A stretch of 64,000 nt of DNA from Arsukibacterium tuosuense (GTDB taxonomy: Bacteria > Pseudomonadota > Gammaproteobacteria > Steroidobacterales > GCA-2729495). Below are positions 28,218 through 37,433 of this stretch, in pieces. The number at the start of each line of letters is the position of its first letter. The first letter of the stretch is position 1. The notes beneath the pieces were generated by a model. That model did not search any database and was not told the origin of the DNA. It saw only the letters and a program-made list of their open reading frames with translations. The stretch covers positions 1-64,000 of the forward strand of contig CAMBYH010000008.1 of assembly GCA_945872065.1 (NCBI GenBank), given 5' to 3'. Both the position numbers and the translations under genes were made by a program.

Positions 28218-28562
28218 ATGCGTATGCCGCTTTCCATCACCCTGCTGCTTCTGGCCTTCAGTCTGGCGCCGCTGGCTCAGGCGGCCTGTGACTACCCGCA
28301 GAAGATCAAGCTGCCCGACGGCAAGAGCGCCACGCAGGAAGAAATCACCGCGGCGAGCGCTGCGGTGAAGAAGTATCTGGCCGATATGGAGGCGTACACC
28401 GGCTGTATCGACGCTGAGTTCGCCGCCCTGCCCCTGGAGCAGCAGACCCAGGAGCTGAAAGCCATGCACGTCCAGAAGTACAACGCCGCGGTGGATGCCA
28501 TGGAGGCTGAAGCCCTGCAGTTCAATGAGCAGCTCCGGGCCTTCAAGGCAGCCAACAAGTAG
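28218..28562 (+). CDS. Small secreted protein, uncharacterised
   Basis: A 114-aa protein with a clear signal peptide ([19 protein letters not shown], cleavage before ACDYP). The mature part is about 90 aa, helical and charged, with two Cys (ACDYP and YTGCIDAEF) that could pair, and a C-terminal coiled segment ([19 protein letters not shown]). I do not recognise a named family. It sits 43 nt after the GGDEF-EAL gene and 71 nt before mdh. Confidence 0.7.
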   Translation: MRMPLSITLLLLAFSLAPLAQAACDYPQKIKLPDGKSATQEEITAASAAVKKYLADMEAYTGCIDAEFAALPLEQQTQELKAMHVQKYNAAVDAMEAEALQFNEQLRAFKAANK

Positions 28563-28633
28563 GGGCGCCACCCGGTAGCCCACAGGGCCATCGCCGGATT
28601 AGAATCCGCGCCCCCGCTTCCTCAGGACTGGCC

Positions 28634-29611
28634 ATGAACAAAGCTGCGAGAGTCACCATTACCGGCGCCGCCGGCCAGATCGGCTACCAGCTGGCCTTCC
28701 GCATTGCCTCCGGGCAACTGCTGGGCCCAAACCAGCCGGTGATCCTGCAGCTGCTGGAGATCACGCCGGCCCTCGCGGCACTGAACGGCGTGGCGATGGA
28801 ACTGGAAGACTGTGCCTTTCCCACCCTTCAGGGCGTCATTGCTACCGATCAGGCCAACGTGGCCTTCAAGGACACCGATTACGCGTTGCTGGTTGGCGCC
28901 AAGCCCCGGGGGCCTGGCATGGAGCGCGCCGATCTGCTGCGGGACAACGCGAAGATTTTCTCCGTGCAGGGCAAGGCGCTGGACGAGCATGCCAGCCGCC
29001 AGGTCAAGGTGCTGGTGGTCGGCAATCCGGCCAATACCAATGCCCTGATCGCCCAGAGCAACGCCCCGAGCCTGAATCCGGCCAATTTCACGGCGATGAT
29101 GCGCCTGGATCACAACCGGGCCCTGGCGCAGCTGGCGACCAAGACCGGCACCCACGTCAGCCAGATCAGCCGCATGACCATCTGGGGCAACCATTCCGCC
29201 ACCCAGTACCCGGACATCAGCCAGGCGCTGGTGAACGAACGGCGGGCCAGCGAACTGGTCGACGCCAAATGGGTGAAGGACGAGTTCATTCCGACGGTGC
29301 AGCAGCGGGGCGCGGCCATCATCAAGGCCCGCGGCCTGTCCAGTGCTGCATCCGCCGCTTCGGCAGCGATCGACCACATCCGGGACTGGGTCCTCGGCAC
29401 CCCGGGCGACGACTGGGTGAGCATGGCCGTGCCGTCCGACGGCAGCTACGGCATCAAGGAAGGCATCATCTTTTCCTATCCGGTGCGCTGCGCCAAGGGT
29501 AAGTACGAAATCGTCGAGGGCCTCGCCGTCAGCGACTTCAGCCGGGAACGGCTGAAGGCCACGGAGGACGAGCTGCGCCAGGAGCGTGACGCCATCGCCG
29601 CGCTGCTTTAA
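28634..29611 (+). CDS. mdh: Malate dehydrogenase
   Basis: NAD-dependent malate/oxaloacetate interconversion in the TCA cycle. It is 325 aa, of the cytosolic-type bacterial MDH class (as in Xanthomonas and Burkholderia). Motifs: nucleotide loop [22 protein letters not shown], catalytic loop Arg in [24 protein letters not shown], the LDHNRAL motif with its Arg, and the proton-acceptor His in [12 protein letters not shown]. An inverted pair of REP-like units begins 8 nt after the stop codon. Confidence 0.97.
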   Translation: MNKAARVTITGAAGQIGYQLAFRIASGQLLGPNQPVILQLLEITPALAALNGVAMELEDCAFPTLQGVIATDQANVAFKDTDYALLVGAKPRGPGMERADLLRDNAKIFSVQGKALDEHASRQVKVLVVGNPANTNALIAQSNAPSLNPANFTAMMRLDHNRALAQLATKTGTHVSQISRMTIWGNHSATQYPDISQALVNERRASELVDAKWVKDEFIPTVQQRGAAIIKARGLSSAASAASAAIDHIRDWVLGTPGDDWVSMAVPSDGSYGIKEGIIFSYPVRCAKGKYEIVEGLAVSDFSRERLKATEDELRQERDAIAALL

Positions 29612-29618
29612 ACGCCGT

Positions 29619-29674
29619 GTAGGAGCGACTTTAGGCGCGATGCCGCGAGAGATCGCGCCTAAAGGCGCTCCTAC
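29619..29674. repeat. REP-like inverted pair after mdh
   Basis: Two 22-nt GTAGGAGCG units in inverted orientation (29619-29640 and 29653-29674) with one mismatch between arms, within 10 nt of the mdh stop. Here the stop codon (TAA) is separate from the repeat. Confidence 0.93.
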
Positions 29675-29726
29675 AGGCCCCGCCCTCTCTGGTTTATAGT
29701 CAAGGCTCGTATTGAGGGCTCTGGCC

Positions 29727-32216
29727 ATGGCTGATTTCCTGATCTGGCTGTTCTGGACAGCCGCAATACTGAGCGTCGGCATTGCGCTTGCCTACCGGCG
29801 TATCGACCTGCCGACCTCAACTCTTGTCCTGGGCTTCGCCCTGGTCGTCTATTCCCTGTTCGGACCCGGCTGGCTGGCGTGGAAGCTGGTCCTCTGGATA
29901 CTGTTTGCGGGACTCCTGGTCCTTAACTCGACGGGTTTCCGCCGGGAACGGATCACCCTGCCGCTGCTGCGGTTCTACCGCACGGTAGTGCCGAGTCTGT
30001 CCGACACCGAGCGGGAGGCCCTCGAGGCCGGCACGGTGGGCTGGGACGGCGAACTGTTCACGGGCCTGCCCGACTGGGGCAAGCTTATGGCCCTGCCCCC
30101 GCCGAAGCTCACGGCCGAAGAGCAGGCCTTCCTCGATGGCCCGACGGAAGAACTCTGCCGCATCTCCGATGACTGGCAGATCACCCACGAACTTGCTGAC
30201 ATGCCCCCGCACGTCTGGGCCTTCATCAAGCAGAACCGCTTCTTCGCGATGATCATCCCGAAGCGTTATGGCGGACTGGAGTTCTCACCGATTGCGGTGG
30301 CCGCCGTGCTCGCCAAGCTCTCGAGTCGCAGCGCCGTCGTGTCGTCCACCGTTGGCGTGCCCAATTCCCTGGGACCGGCAGAGCTCCTGCTCCACTACGG
30401 CACGGATGAGCAGCGGGAGCGCTACCTGCCGCGACTGGCTACCGGCGAGGAGATCCCCTGCTTTGCCCTCACGGGGCCCCGTGTCGGCTCGGATGCAGCG
30501 TCCATTCCGGATCGGGGCGTCGTGTGCCGGGGCATGTGGCAGGGCCAGGAGATCGTCGGCATACGCCTGAACTGGGACAAGCGCTATATCACGCTGGCGC
30601 CCGTGGCCACTCTGGTGGGACTTGCCTTCAAGCTCTCCGATCCGGACCACCTTATTGGGGAAGAAACCGAGCGTGGCATCACCGCCGCACTGATTCCGGT
30701 GCGGACCCCGGGCGTTGAGATCGGCCGTCGACACTTCCCCCTGAACATCCCGTTCCAGAACGGACCCACCCGGGGCCGGGATGTGTTCGTGCCCCTCGAC
30801 GCCATCATTGGCGGGCCCGACCGGGCCGGCCAGGGCTGGAAGATGCTGGTGGAGCAACTCTCGGCCGGACGGGGCATCACCCTGCCAGCGAGCGCCATGG
30901 GCGGCAGCAAAGCCGTCGTCTATGCGACCGGCGCCTATGCCCGCCTGCGCAAGCAGTTCAACGTGCCGGTCTGTGAGTTCGAGGGCGTCGGCGAGGCCCT
31001 GGCCCGCATCGCCGGGTACACCTACATCATCAATGCGGGCATGACGGTGACGTCAACGGCGATCGCCCGGGGCGAGAAACCTTCGGTGCCGTCCGCCGTT
31101 CTCAAGTACCACTGCACGGAGCTTGCGCGCAAAGTCGTCAATGACTCCATGGATGTCCACGGCGGCAAGGGCATCATGCTTGGGCCCTCAAACTACCTGG
31201 CCCGCGGTTACCAGGGCGTGCCGATCGCGATCACCGTCGAGGGCGCCAACATACTGACCCGCAGCCTGATCATCTTCGGGCAGGGGGCCATCCGCTGCCA
31301 TCCCTTCGTGCTGAAGGAGATGGAGGCCGCGAAGGACCCCGACTTCAGCCGCGGACTGCGGGATTTCGATCGCTACCTGTTCGGGCACATTGGCTTCGCC
31401 ATCAGCAACGCTGCACGCTCCTTCGTGCTGGCGCTGACCAACGCGCAGGCCAGCGGCGCGCCGGTGGACGGGCCAACGGCCCGGTACTTCCAGCACGTGA
31501 ATCGCTATAGCGCTGCCTTCGCCCTGGCGGCGGACGTGGCGATGCTGGTCCTCGGTGGCCAGCTGAAGCGCAAGGAGGCGCTCTCTGCCCGGCTTGGCGA
31601 TGTATTCAGCAGCATCTATCTGGCCAGCATGGTGCTGAAGCATTTCGACAACCAGGGCAGGCAGGCGAGTGACCTGCCCCTGGTGGAATGGGCCTGCCGC
31701 ACCCTGCTCTACCAGGCCCAGGAACAGTTGCACGGGTTTCTCCGGAACTTTCCGAACCGGGTCGTGGCAGCAGTGCTCCGGGTCTGCATCTTCCCCCGGG
31801 GCCGCATGTACTCCGCCCCGGGCGACGAACTGGGCAGCGAGGTGGTCGCACTGATCACCCGGCCCACCGAGACCCGGAACCGGCTGTGCGCGGGGATTTT
31901 CTCGGCCCGCCAGCCTGACTCGCCCCTGGGCCAGCTACAGGTAGCCCTGGAAACGGCAGAACGGCTCGCGCCCGTGGAAACAAAAGTGCGGGATGCAATC
32001 CGGGCCGGACTGGTGGAGCCGGGTGCCGTGCACGAACGCCTGGAGCAGGCCCGGGACCGCGGGGTCATCACGGCGGACGAAGCACGGTTGATGCAGGAGT
32101 TTGACGCGACGGTGCTGGCCCTGACGGCCGTGGACGACTTCGATCCGTCGGAACTGCGCCGAGTGGCACATCCGGCGGCAGTGCCTCTTCATGACACCGC
32201 TGGGTTGGTCGGTTAG
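29727..32216 (+). CDS. fadE: Acyl-CoA dehydrogenase FadE
   Basis: First enzyme of fatty-acid beta-oxidation, of the large FadE type (829 aa from ATG 29727; E. coli FadE is 814). An N-terminal hydrophobic region (about 1-70, several helices) anchors it to the membrane. The acyl-CoA dehydrogenase domains span about 100-560 (CFALTGPRVGSDAASIPDRG for FAD/substrate, LSAGRGITLPASAMGGSK, and DVHGGKGIMLGPSNYL), and a FadE-specific C-terminal domain follows. The frame opens 15 nt earlier, but MADFLIWLF is the better start. It stands alone between the REP repeat and a DUF4399 gene. Confidence 0.95.
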   Translation: MADFLIWLFWTAAILSVGIALAYRRIDLPTSTLVLGFALVVYSLFGPGWLAWKLVLWILFAGLLVLNSTGFRRERITLPLLRFYRTVVPSLSDTEREALEAGTVGWDGELFTGLPDWGKLMALPPPKLTAEEQAFLDGPTEELCRISDDWQITHELADMPPHVWAFIKQNRFFAMIIPKRYGGLEFSPIAVAAVLAKLSSRSAVVSSTVGVPNSLGPAELLLHYGTDEQRERYLPRLATGEEIPCFALTGPRVGSDAASIPDRGVVCRGMWQGQEIVGIRLNWDKRYITLAPVATLVGLAFKLSDPDHLIGEETERGITAALIPVRTPGVEIGRRHFPLNIPFQNGPTRGRDVFVPLDAIIGGPDRAGQGWKMLVEQLSAGRGITLPASAMGGSKAVVYATGAYARLRKQFNVPVCEFEGVGEALARIAGYTYIINAGMTVTSTAIARGEKPSVPSAVLKYHCTELARKVVNDSMDVHGGKGIMLGPSNYLARGYQGVPIAITVEGANILTRSLIIFGQGAIRCHPFVLKEMEAAKDPDFSRGLRDFDRYLFGHIGFAISNAARSFVLALTNAQASGAPVDGPTARYFQHVNRYSAAFALAADVAMLVLGGQLKRKEALSARLGDVFSSIYLASMVLKHFDNQGRQASDLPLVEWACRTLLYQAQEQLHGFLRNFPNRVVAAVLRVCIFPRGRMYSAPGDELGSEVVALITRPTETRNRLCAGIFSARQPDSPLGQLQVALETAERLAPVETKVRDAIRAGLVEPGAVHERLEQARDRGVITADEARLMQEFDATVLALTAVDDFDPSELRRVAHPAAVPLHDTAGLVG

Positions 32217-32225
32217 TATCCGCGC

Positions 32226-32750
32226 ATGAAAAAACCCTCCCTGAAGTTGTTGTCGGTCGCGGTGCTCGGGCTCTGCCTGACTGCCTGTGGCAAGCCGCCT
32301 GCCCCCGCGGCGGAAGCCCCTGCAGAGTCTCCGGCTACCGCGCCGCTGGCAGCCGAGCCTCTGGCGGCACCCGCGGACACCGCCGCGCCGGTCCCCCGCA
32401 ACCCGTCGCCAGAGGGCGCGAGTGTGACGATTCTTGCTCCGGCGAACGGCGCGGTCGTCAGTTCGCCCGTCAAGGTGGTGTTCGACCTGCAGGGCATGGT
32501 CCTGGCGCCGGCCGGGGATCCCACTCCCAATTCGGGCCACCATCACCTCCTCATCGATGTGCCAGCGCCGGACCTGGGACTACCGCTGCCAAAAGACGCT
32601 CAGCATCTGCATTTCGGGCAGGCGCAGACGGAAGCTGAAATCACGCTGCCGCCCGGCCAGCACACGCTGCAGCTCTTGCTGGGTGACACCAACCACGTCC
32701 CTCACAACCCGCCGGTGCTCTCCGTTCCCATCACCATCACCGTGCAATGA
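32226..32750 (+). CDS. DUF4399 lipoprotein
   Basis: A 174-aa predicted lipoprotein: signal with lipobox LTAC, Ala/Pro-rich tether (about 22-62), then a DUF4399 domain (about 65-174) with ILAPANGAVVSSPVKVVF, the His-rich SGHHHLLID, HLHFGQAQTE and LGDTNHVPH. The many His in the predicted beta-sandwich suggest metal binding, but the role is unknown. It starts 9 nt after fadE and may be cotranscribed. Confidence 0.8.
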   Translation: MKKPSLKLLSVAVLGLCLTACGKPPAPAAEAPAESPATAPLAAEPLAAPADTAAPVPRNPSPEGASVTILAPANGAVVSSPVKVVFDLQGMVLAPAGDPTPNSGHHHLLIDVPAPDLGLPLPKDAQHLHFGQAQTEAEITLPPGQHTLQLLLGDTNHVPHNPPVLSVPITITVQ

Positions 32751-32800
32751 AGGCTGCGATAGCGGGCTGATCTCCCGCCCAACGCCCCCCCGGCACGCGC

Positions 32801-34297
32801 ATGGCGCAAACCAGGCAACCCACAGCACCTCCCCGCACCCCTGCCGGTAATCCAGGCCTCAGCGGCATGGCGCTGTACCTGCCTCCCTACCGGGTGGACC
32901 TGCAGAAATGGTGCGAGTGGACGGGTGCCGACTGGGAGAAGATCCGGCACGTGGTGGGCGCCGGCTTCCGGCTGCTTGGGCCCGACCAGAGCGTCTACAC
33001 CATGGCGGCGAACGCGGTGCTCCGCCTCATCCGCAACTACACCATAGACCCGACGCGCATCCGCTATCTGGCCCTGGGGACGGAGTCCAGCACTGACAAT
33101 TCGGCAGGTGCGATCATCGTCAAGGGCATGCTGGATGAAGCCCTGCGCGCGCTGGGTCTGCCGCCGATTGCCCGTAACTGTGAGGTTCCCGAGTTCAAGC
33201 ACGCCTGCCTCGGGGGCGTGTACGCCCTGAAGAGCGCGGTGCGCTTCCTGAGTACGGACGGCGACGACAGCCTCGCCGTCGTGGTCTGTGCCGACAAGGC
33301 GCTCTACGAGCGGGGCAGCAGCGGCGAGCCCACCCAGGGCGCCGGCGCCGTTGCGATGCTGCTCGAGGCCAAACCGCGCCTGGCTACCATCAACCTGCGT
33401 CACGCGGGCACAGCCTCGGAGTACCGGGGCATCGATTTTCGCAAACCCCTTACCGGGCGGCTCAACGGCCACGCGGATTCTTTCGACATCCCGGTTTACA
33501 ACGGGCGTTACTCGACGAACTGCTATGTGGACGAAGTCCGGCGCGCTCTTGACGACATGTACGTGCGGCGCGGTCTCGACCCCGCCACCTACCTGCGCCA
33601 GCTCGACGCGATCTTTATCCATCGGCCTTACGCCCGGATGCCGGAAACCGGCTTCGGCGTGGCCTACCTGTTCGCCCTGGCCCAGGGTGGGGCGGCGGAT
33701 CAGGAGGAACTGGCCGCCTACTGCCGTGGTGCCGGCGTGCTGATTGGCGAGGTGCTGGCGGAGATGAATACGGCGCCGGAGCTGAACCTGCTGGCGGTGA
33801 GCGAGCGAATTCAGGACGAGGTCTTTCCGCTCACCATGGCTGTGCTCAAGGTGTTCCGGCAGAGCGCTGCCTTCCAGACCCACGTGCACGCCAAGATGGA
33901 ACTGGGCGCCGAGTGGATGCGGGAAGTCGGCAACCTCTATACCGGCGCGCTGCCGGCCTGGCTCGCCGCGGGCCTGGCGGATGCCGTGAGTCGCGGCACC
34001 GATCTGGCGGGGCGTGAACTCCTGACCATCGGCTATGGCAGCGGCAACGCCGCCGACGCGATCCCGCTGGAAATCGTTGCCGGCTGGGAAACCGCGGCGC
34101 GGCGGATTCGCCTGGAAGAGGCACTGCGGCCGGCTATCGATGTCACGCTGGAGCAGTACCTGGCTCTGCGGGACGGGGCCGTGCCGGCCGGACTCAAGGT
34201 GGCGGCAGCCGGCGAATTCGTCATCGAGCGGATCGGCTCACAGGTTGGCCACGCCTTCCAGGATGCAGGCGTGGAGTACTACCGCTACGTTCACTGA
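32801..34297 (+). CDS. Hydroxymethylglutaryl-CoA synthase (mevalonate pathway)
   Basis: Condenses acetyl-CoA with acetoacetyl-CoA to HMG-CoA. The protein has 498 aa, longer than the ~390 aa MvaS of firmicutes. It has a thiolase fold with GTESSTDNS (about residue 92), catalytic Cys in KHACLGGVYALKSA (about 130), the His of IFIHRPYARM (about 270) and a C-terminal IGYGSGNAADAI Gly loop. The N-terminal ~22 residues are low-complexity, and the true start may be a little downstream, near GMALYLPPYRV. It is convergent with the phosphomevalonate kinase gene, overlapping its end by 7 nt. It belongs with the kinase, decarboxylase and ispA that follow. Confidence 0.88.
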   Translation: MAQTRQPTAPPRTPAGNPGLSGMALYLPPYRVDLQKWCEWTGADWEKIRHVVGAGFRLLGPDQSVYTMAANAVLRLIRNYTIDPTRIRYLALGTESSTDNSAGAIIVKGMLDEALRALGLPPIARNCEVPEFKHACLGGVYALKSAVRFLSTDGDDSLAVVVCADKALYERGSSGEPTQGAGAVAMLLEAKPRLATINLRHAGTASEYRGIDFRKPLTGRLNGHADSFDIPVYNGRYSTNCYVDEVRRALDDMYVRRGLDPATYLRQLDAIFIHRPYARMPETGFGVAYLFALAQGGAADQEELAAYCRGAGVLIGEVLAEMNTAPELNLLAVSERIQDEVFPLTMAVLKVFRQSAAFQTHVHAKMELGAEWMREVGNLYTGALPAWLAAGLADAVSRGTDLAGRELLTIGYGSGNAADAIPLEIVAGWETAARRIRLEEALRPAIDVTLEQYLALRDGAVPAGLKVAAAGEFVIERIGSQVGHAFQDAGVEYYRYVH

Positions 34298-35424
34298 CCT
34301 CGGCCGGGGCTTTGGCCCGGGCCAGCCAGCTCCCGGCGTGCGCCGCCCCCGCGAACGCTGAGTCCCGGGGCGCACAGTTCCGCGTCCAGTACTGAAATCC
34401 CGGCCGCCGCATACCCGGCATGCAACGCCTGGGCCACCGTGCGGGAGTCCGTCAGGGCAATCCCGAAGTCGCCCCCGCCGGCGCCAGACGGTTTGTAGAC
34501 CGCGCCGTGCTTCAGGGCAATCTCCCGCAGCCGTTCGTGGCTCGCGGAGAAAATGCCAATGCCCGCCGCTGCATCCAGCTGCCGGAGTCCGGACTCGTAA
34601 CCCGTGATGGCGCTAAACAGGCCACTGAGGTCTTCAGCCCGCCAGGCCGCGACGGCCTGGCCAGCGTTCGCCCCGAGGCGTTCCATGTGGCTCGCGAAAC
34701 GCCCGGCATCCCGCTCGCGAAAGGCGCGTAATCGGCTGAGCATTGCCGGCGTCGAGGCACTCTCGCCCGACCAGACCGCCACGAGGCTCAGCCGCCGGGG
34801 CCAGGACACGGGCTGGGCCTGGGGTACGGGCGCCTCCGGTCCGGACTGGCGATTGAAGGCGATGGCTACCGTGCCGCCGGTAATCGCCGTGGCCACATCG
34901 ACTCCGCTGCCAAGGCCGCCCTGGAGGCGGCGGTGGGCCTCGCAACAGATGGCGGTAAGCTCTTCCTGGCTCAGGATCGGGCCGCCGGCTAACCGCAACA
35001 GGGCCCCGGTGAGGGCCACGACGATGGCTGCGCTCGAACCCAGACCCAGCTTCACGCGCTGGCCATCGGGGGAGGTCTGGTGAAAGGCCGCCGTGGTCAG
35101 CTCGATCCGGCAGGGCGGAAGTTCCGAGGCACGGGGCAACAGGCCCCGGACAGTCAGTATTTCCGCGCAGGCTTCCAGCGGCAGCCCGAAGGCCCCGGGC
35201 GAATCCCCTTCCCACCGGGGACCGCTTCCCGAGACCCAGCGAAACCGGAAGCTTTCACCCGTGTCCGGGATGACCAGCTGATTGCCAGACCCGGCGAGTG
35301 ACGTGATCCGGGCTTCCGCCCGCACGTCCACGGCGACGGCCAGACCGGGCGCTCCGGCCAGCACGGCGTACTCGCCGACGATCACCAGCTTGCCCGGGGC
35401 CCGGGCTTCAATCAGCGTTGGCAC
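34291..35424 (-). CDS. Phosphomevalonate kinase (GHMP family)
   Basis: Phosphorylates mevalonate-5-phosphate to the diphosphate. The protein has 377 aa and three GHMP motifs: ARAPGKLVIVGEYAVLAG at the N-terminus, the phosphate loop KLGLGSSAAIVVAL (about residue 127), and YKPSGAGGGDFGIAL near the C-terminus. The GSGVDVATAITGG stretch and the APGKL..GEYAVL start favour phosphomevalonate over mevalonate kinase. The start is GTG 35424, overlapping the end of the decarboxylase gene by 17 nt. Its end overlaps HMG-CoA synthase by 7 nt on the other strand. Confidence 0.85.
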   Translation of the reverse strand: MPTLIEARAPGKLVIVGEYAVLAGAPGLAVAVDVRAEARITSLAGSGNQLVIPDTGESFRFRWVSGSGPRWEGDSPGAFGLPLEACAEILTVRGLLPRASELPPCRIELTTAAFHQTSPDGQRVKLGLGSSAAIVVALTGALLRLAGGPILSQEELTAICCEAHRRLQGGLGSGVDVATAITGGTVAIAFNRQSGPEAPVPQAQPVSWPRRLSLVAVWSGESASTPAMLSRLRAFRERDAGRFASHMERLGANAGQAVAAWRAEDLSGLFSAITGYESGLRQLDAAAGIGIFSASHERLREIALKHGAVYKPSGAGGGDFGIALTDSRTVAQALHAGYAAAGISVLDAELCAPGLSVRGGGARRELAGPGQSPGRGQ

Positions 35425-36379
35425 GGAGACGGGCCCCCTCGCCCAGAGGGCTGCGCAGAATCTGCAGTACGCCCGGCAGATTGCCCAGCGCCACGGCGAC
35501 GTCGTCCGCGGCGCCCGGCAGGCAGATGGCCTTCACCTGGGGGCCGGCGTCGACGGTAAAGAACACGGGCACGCCGTCCTGGCGCAACGCCTGGATCTTG
35601 TGCAGACAGGCGAGCGTTGCCGGTGTCCAGTAGAGCAGCGGCGGCCGCGTGGTCAGCATTACAGCGTGCATTTTGAGGCAGTTGTGCTCGGCGATGGCGG
35701 CCAGTGCCGGGAAATCCCGGTGGCGCACAGCCGCAAGGCCGGCATCCAGGTCCGCGGCATGGGTCTCTACCCACGCGTCATAGAACGGAGAAGTCTGCTC
35801 GCTCTGGGCCATACCGAGCCGGGAACTGATCGCCTTCGGTCCCGAGGTCGTGACGGCCACAACTATCTGCAGGGGCCAGTCGGCAGCCGCCGCGATCTGC
35901 TCGCAGACTGTCGTTGCTTCCCGGTTCCGGAGCAACACCACGCCGCCCAGGAGGGAACGGGGTGCCGAACCGGAGCCCAGCCGGGCAATCTCGGCAAGGC
36001 GCTGGGCTGGGAGGTGGAGACCCAGGGCTCCGGCCCCCGCCGTAACCAGCGCCGCAAACCCGGACGCCGACGACGCAAGACCAGCGCCCGTGGGAAAATC
36101 ATTGCGGGACTCCACGAGCGCCGGGGTGCTGACCCCGGCCTCCTGCCGCAGCAGATCAAGGCAGGCGCTGACCCGGGCCGTAGTCTCCGGATCCTCCCGG
36201 CCATCCAGCAGGACCCGGTCGCGCCGGAGGGACGGGTCAAAGGTCACGCTGGTTTCGGTGGCAAGCCCCCCCAGGACCAGGGACAGCGAGCCCGTGGCCG
36301 GCAGGTTGCCCGCGCGGGCCCGCTTGCCCCAGTACTTGACGAGGGCCACGTTGGGGTGCGCGATCGCTACCGCACGCAT
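35408..36379 (-). CDS. mvaD: Diphosphomevalonate decarboxylase
   Basis: ATP-dependent decarboxylation of mevalonate-5-diphosphate to IPP. It is 323 aa from ATG 36379, which has a GAGGAG ribosome-binding site 5 nt upstream; a GTG two codons earlier is less likely. GHMP-fold motifs: AHPNVALVKYWGKR (family signature), the SLSLVL segment, FPTGAGLASSASGFAAL with its catalytic Asp/Ser region, and GSGSAPRSLLGG. A substrate Asp lies in VFFTVDAGPQVKAI. It is the first gene of the minus-strand pair with phosphomevalonate kinase and is divergent from ispA across 138 nt. Confidence 0.92.
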   Translation of the reverse strand: MRAVAIAHPNVALVKYWGKRARAGNLPATGSLSLVLGGLATETSVTFDPSLRRDRVLLDGREDPETTARVSACLDLLRQEAGVSTPALVESRNDFPTGAGLASSASGFAALVTAGAGALGLHLPAQRLAEIARLGSGSAPRSLLGGVVLLRNREATTVCEQIAAAADWPLQIVVAVTTSGPKAISSRLGMAQSEQTSPFYDAWVETHAADLDAGLAAVRHRDFPALAAIAEHNCLKMHAVMLTTRPPLLYWTPATLACLHKIQALRQDGVPVFFTVDAGPQVKAICLPGAADDVAVALGNLPGVLQILRSPLGEGARLRANAD

Positions 36380-36517
36380 CGGCACTCCTCACCGGTTTGA
36401 TGGCTGCCAGACCGCGGCGGGTGCCGCGGCGCGGGCCAAATTATAGCCCGAGGGTTGGCTCGCTCCCGCGGGACCCACTATCCTGTAGGCTGGTTTCCCA
36501 CTCGCGATTCCCTGTTC

Positions 36518-37411
36518 ATGAGCTTTGCCACCCGCGCTGACGAGTATGTTGCACGCATCGAACGTGTCCTTGATCACCACCTGCCTGCGGCTGAAGTGGC
36601 ACCCCGCCGACTGCACGAGGCCATGCGCTACGCCGCCCTGGGGGGTGGCAAGCGCATCCGCCCCCTGCTCGTCTACGCGACCGGCGAAGCGCTGCTGGTG
36701 CCGCCGGAGGTGCTCGATGCCCCGGCCGCTGCGATCGAGCTGATGCACGCCTTCTCTTTGATCCACGACGATTTGCCGGCCATGGATAACGACGATCTCC
36801 GGCGGGGACGGCCCACGGCGCACCGCGCGTTCGATGAGGCCACGGCGATCCTCGCCGCCGATGCGATGCAGCCCCTCGCCTTCGAAATGCTGGCCACCCA
36901 CCCGGCGCTGATCGGCATGCCGGCCGCGCAGGTCAAGCTGGTGGCGCTGGTCGCGGATGCCTGCGGCTCCAACGGCATGACCGGCGGCCAGTCCATGGAC
37001 CTGGCCGCAGAAGGCCGCCGGCTTGATCCCGCCGAGCTGGAACACATCTACCGGCTCAAGACCGGCCGTCTGCTGCGGGCCAGCGTGCTGGCGGCCGCAA
37101 GCTGCGCCACGGCGGTACCGGATTCCACCCTCCACGCCCTGGAGCGGTTCGTGGATGCCCTGGGCCTGGCCTTCCAGGTGCGGGACGACATTCTGGACAT
37201 TGAGGGGTCCACGGCCGAAACCGGCAAGACTGGCGGTTCTGACCAGGCCAAGGACAAGGCCACCTATCCTCACCTGTTCGGCATGCAGAGAGCCCGGCAG
37301 CGGGCTGATGAGCTGCTGCAGCAGGCTCTGGACGCCCTCGGGACCTTTGGCCCGGGGTACGACGGCCTCCGGTGGGCGGCCCGGTACATCGTGCTGCGCG
37401 AGCGGGCCTGA
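36518..37411 (+). CDS. ispA: Farnesyl diphosphate synthase (polyprenyl synthetase)
   Basis: Condenses IPP with DMAPP and GPP to farnesyl diphosphate. It is 297 aa. Motifs: GGGKRIRPLL, first Asp-rich motif DDLPAMDND with the IspA-type insertion, GGQSMDL, and second Asp-rich motif FQVRDDILDIEG (about residue 218), then GSDQAKDKATYP. ATG 36518 is chosen over the open frame to 36455. In most gammaproteobacteria ispA lies between xseB and dxs; here it is divergent from mevalonate-pathway genes instead, which suggests IPP comes from mevalonate. Confidence 0.95.
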   Translation: MSFATRADEYVARIERVLDHHLPAAEVAPRRLHEAMRYAALGGGKRIRPLLVYATGEALLVPPEVLDAPAAAIELMHAFSLIHDDLPAMDNDDLRRGRPTAHRAFDEATAILAADAMQPLAFEMLATHPALIGMPAAQVKLVALVADACGSNGMTGGQSMDLAAEGRRLDPAELEHIYRLKTGRLLRASVLAAASCATAVPDSTLHALERFVDALGLAFQVRDDILDIEGSTAETGKTGGSDQAKDKATYPHLFGMQRARQRADELLQQALDALGTFGPGYDGLRWAARYIVLRERA

Positions 37412-37433
37412 CAGGCTGCTAGGCTGGGCCGGG

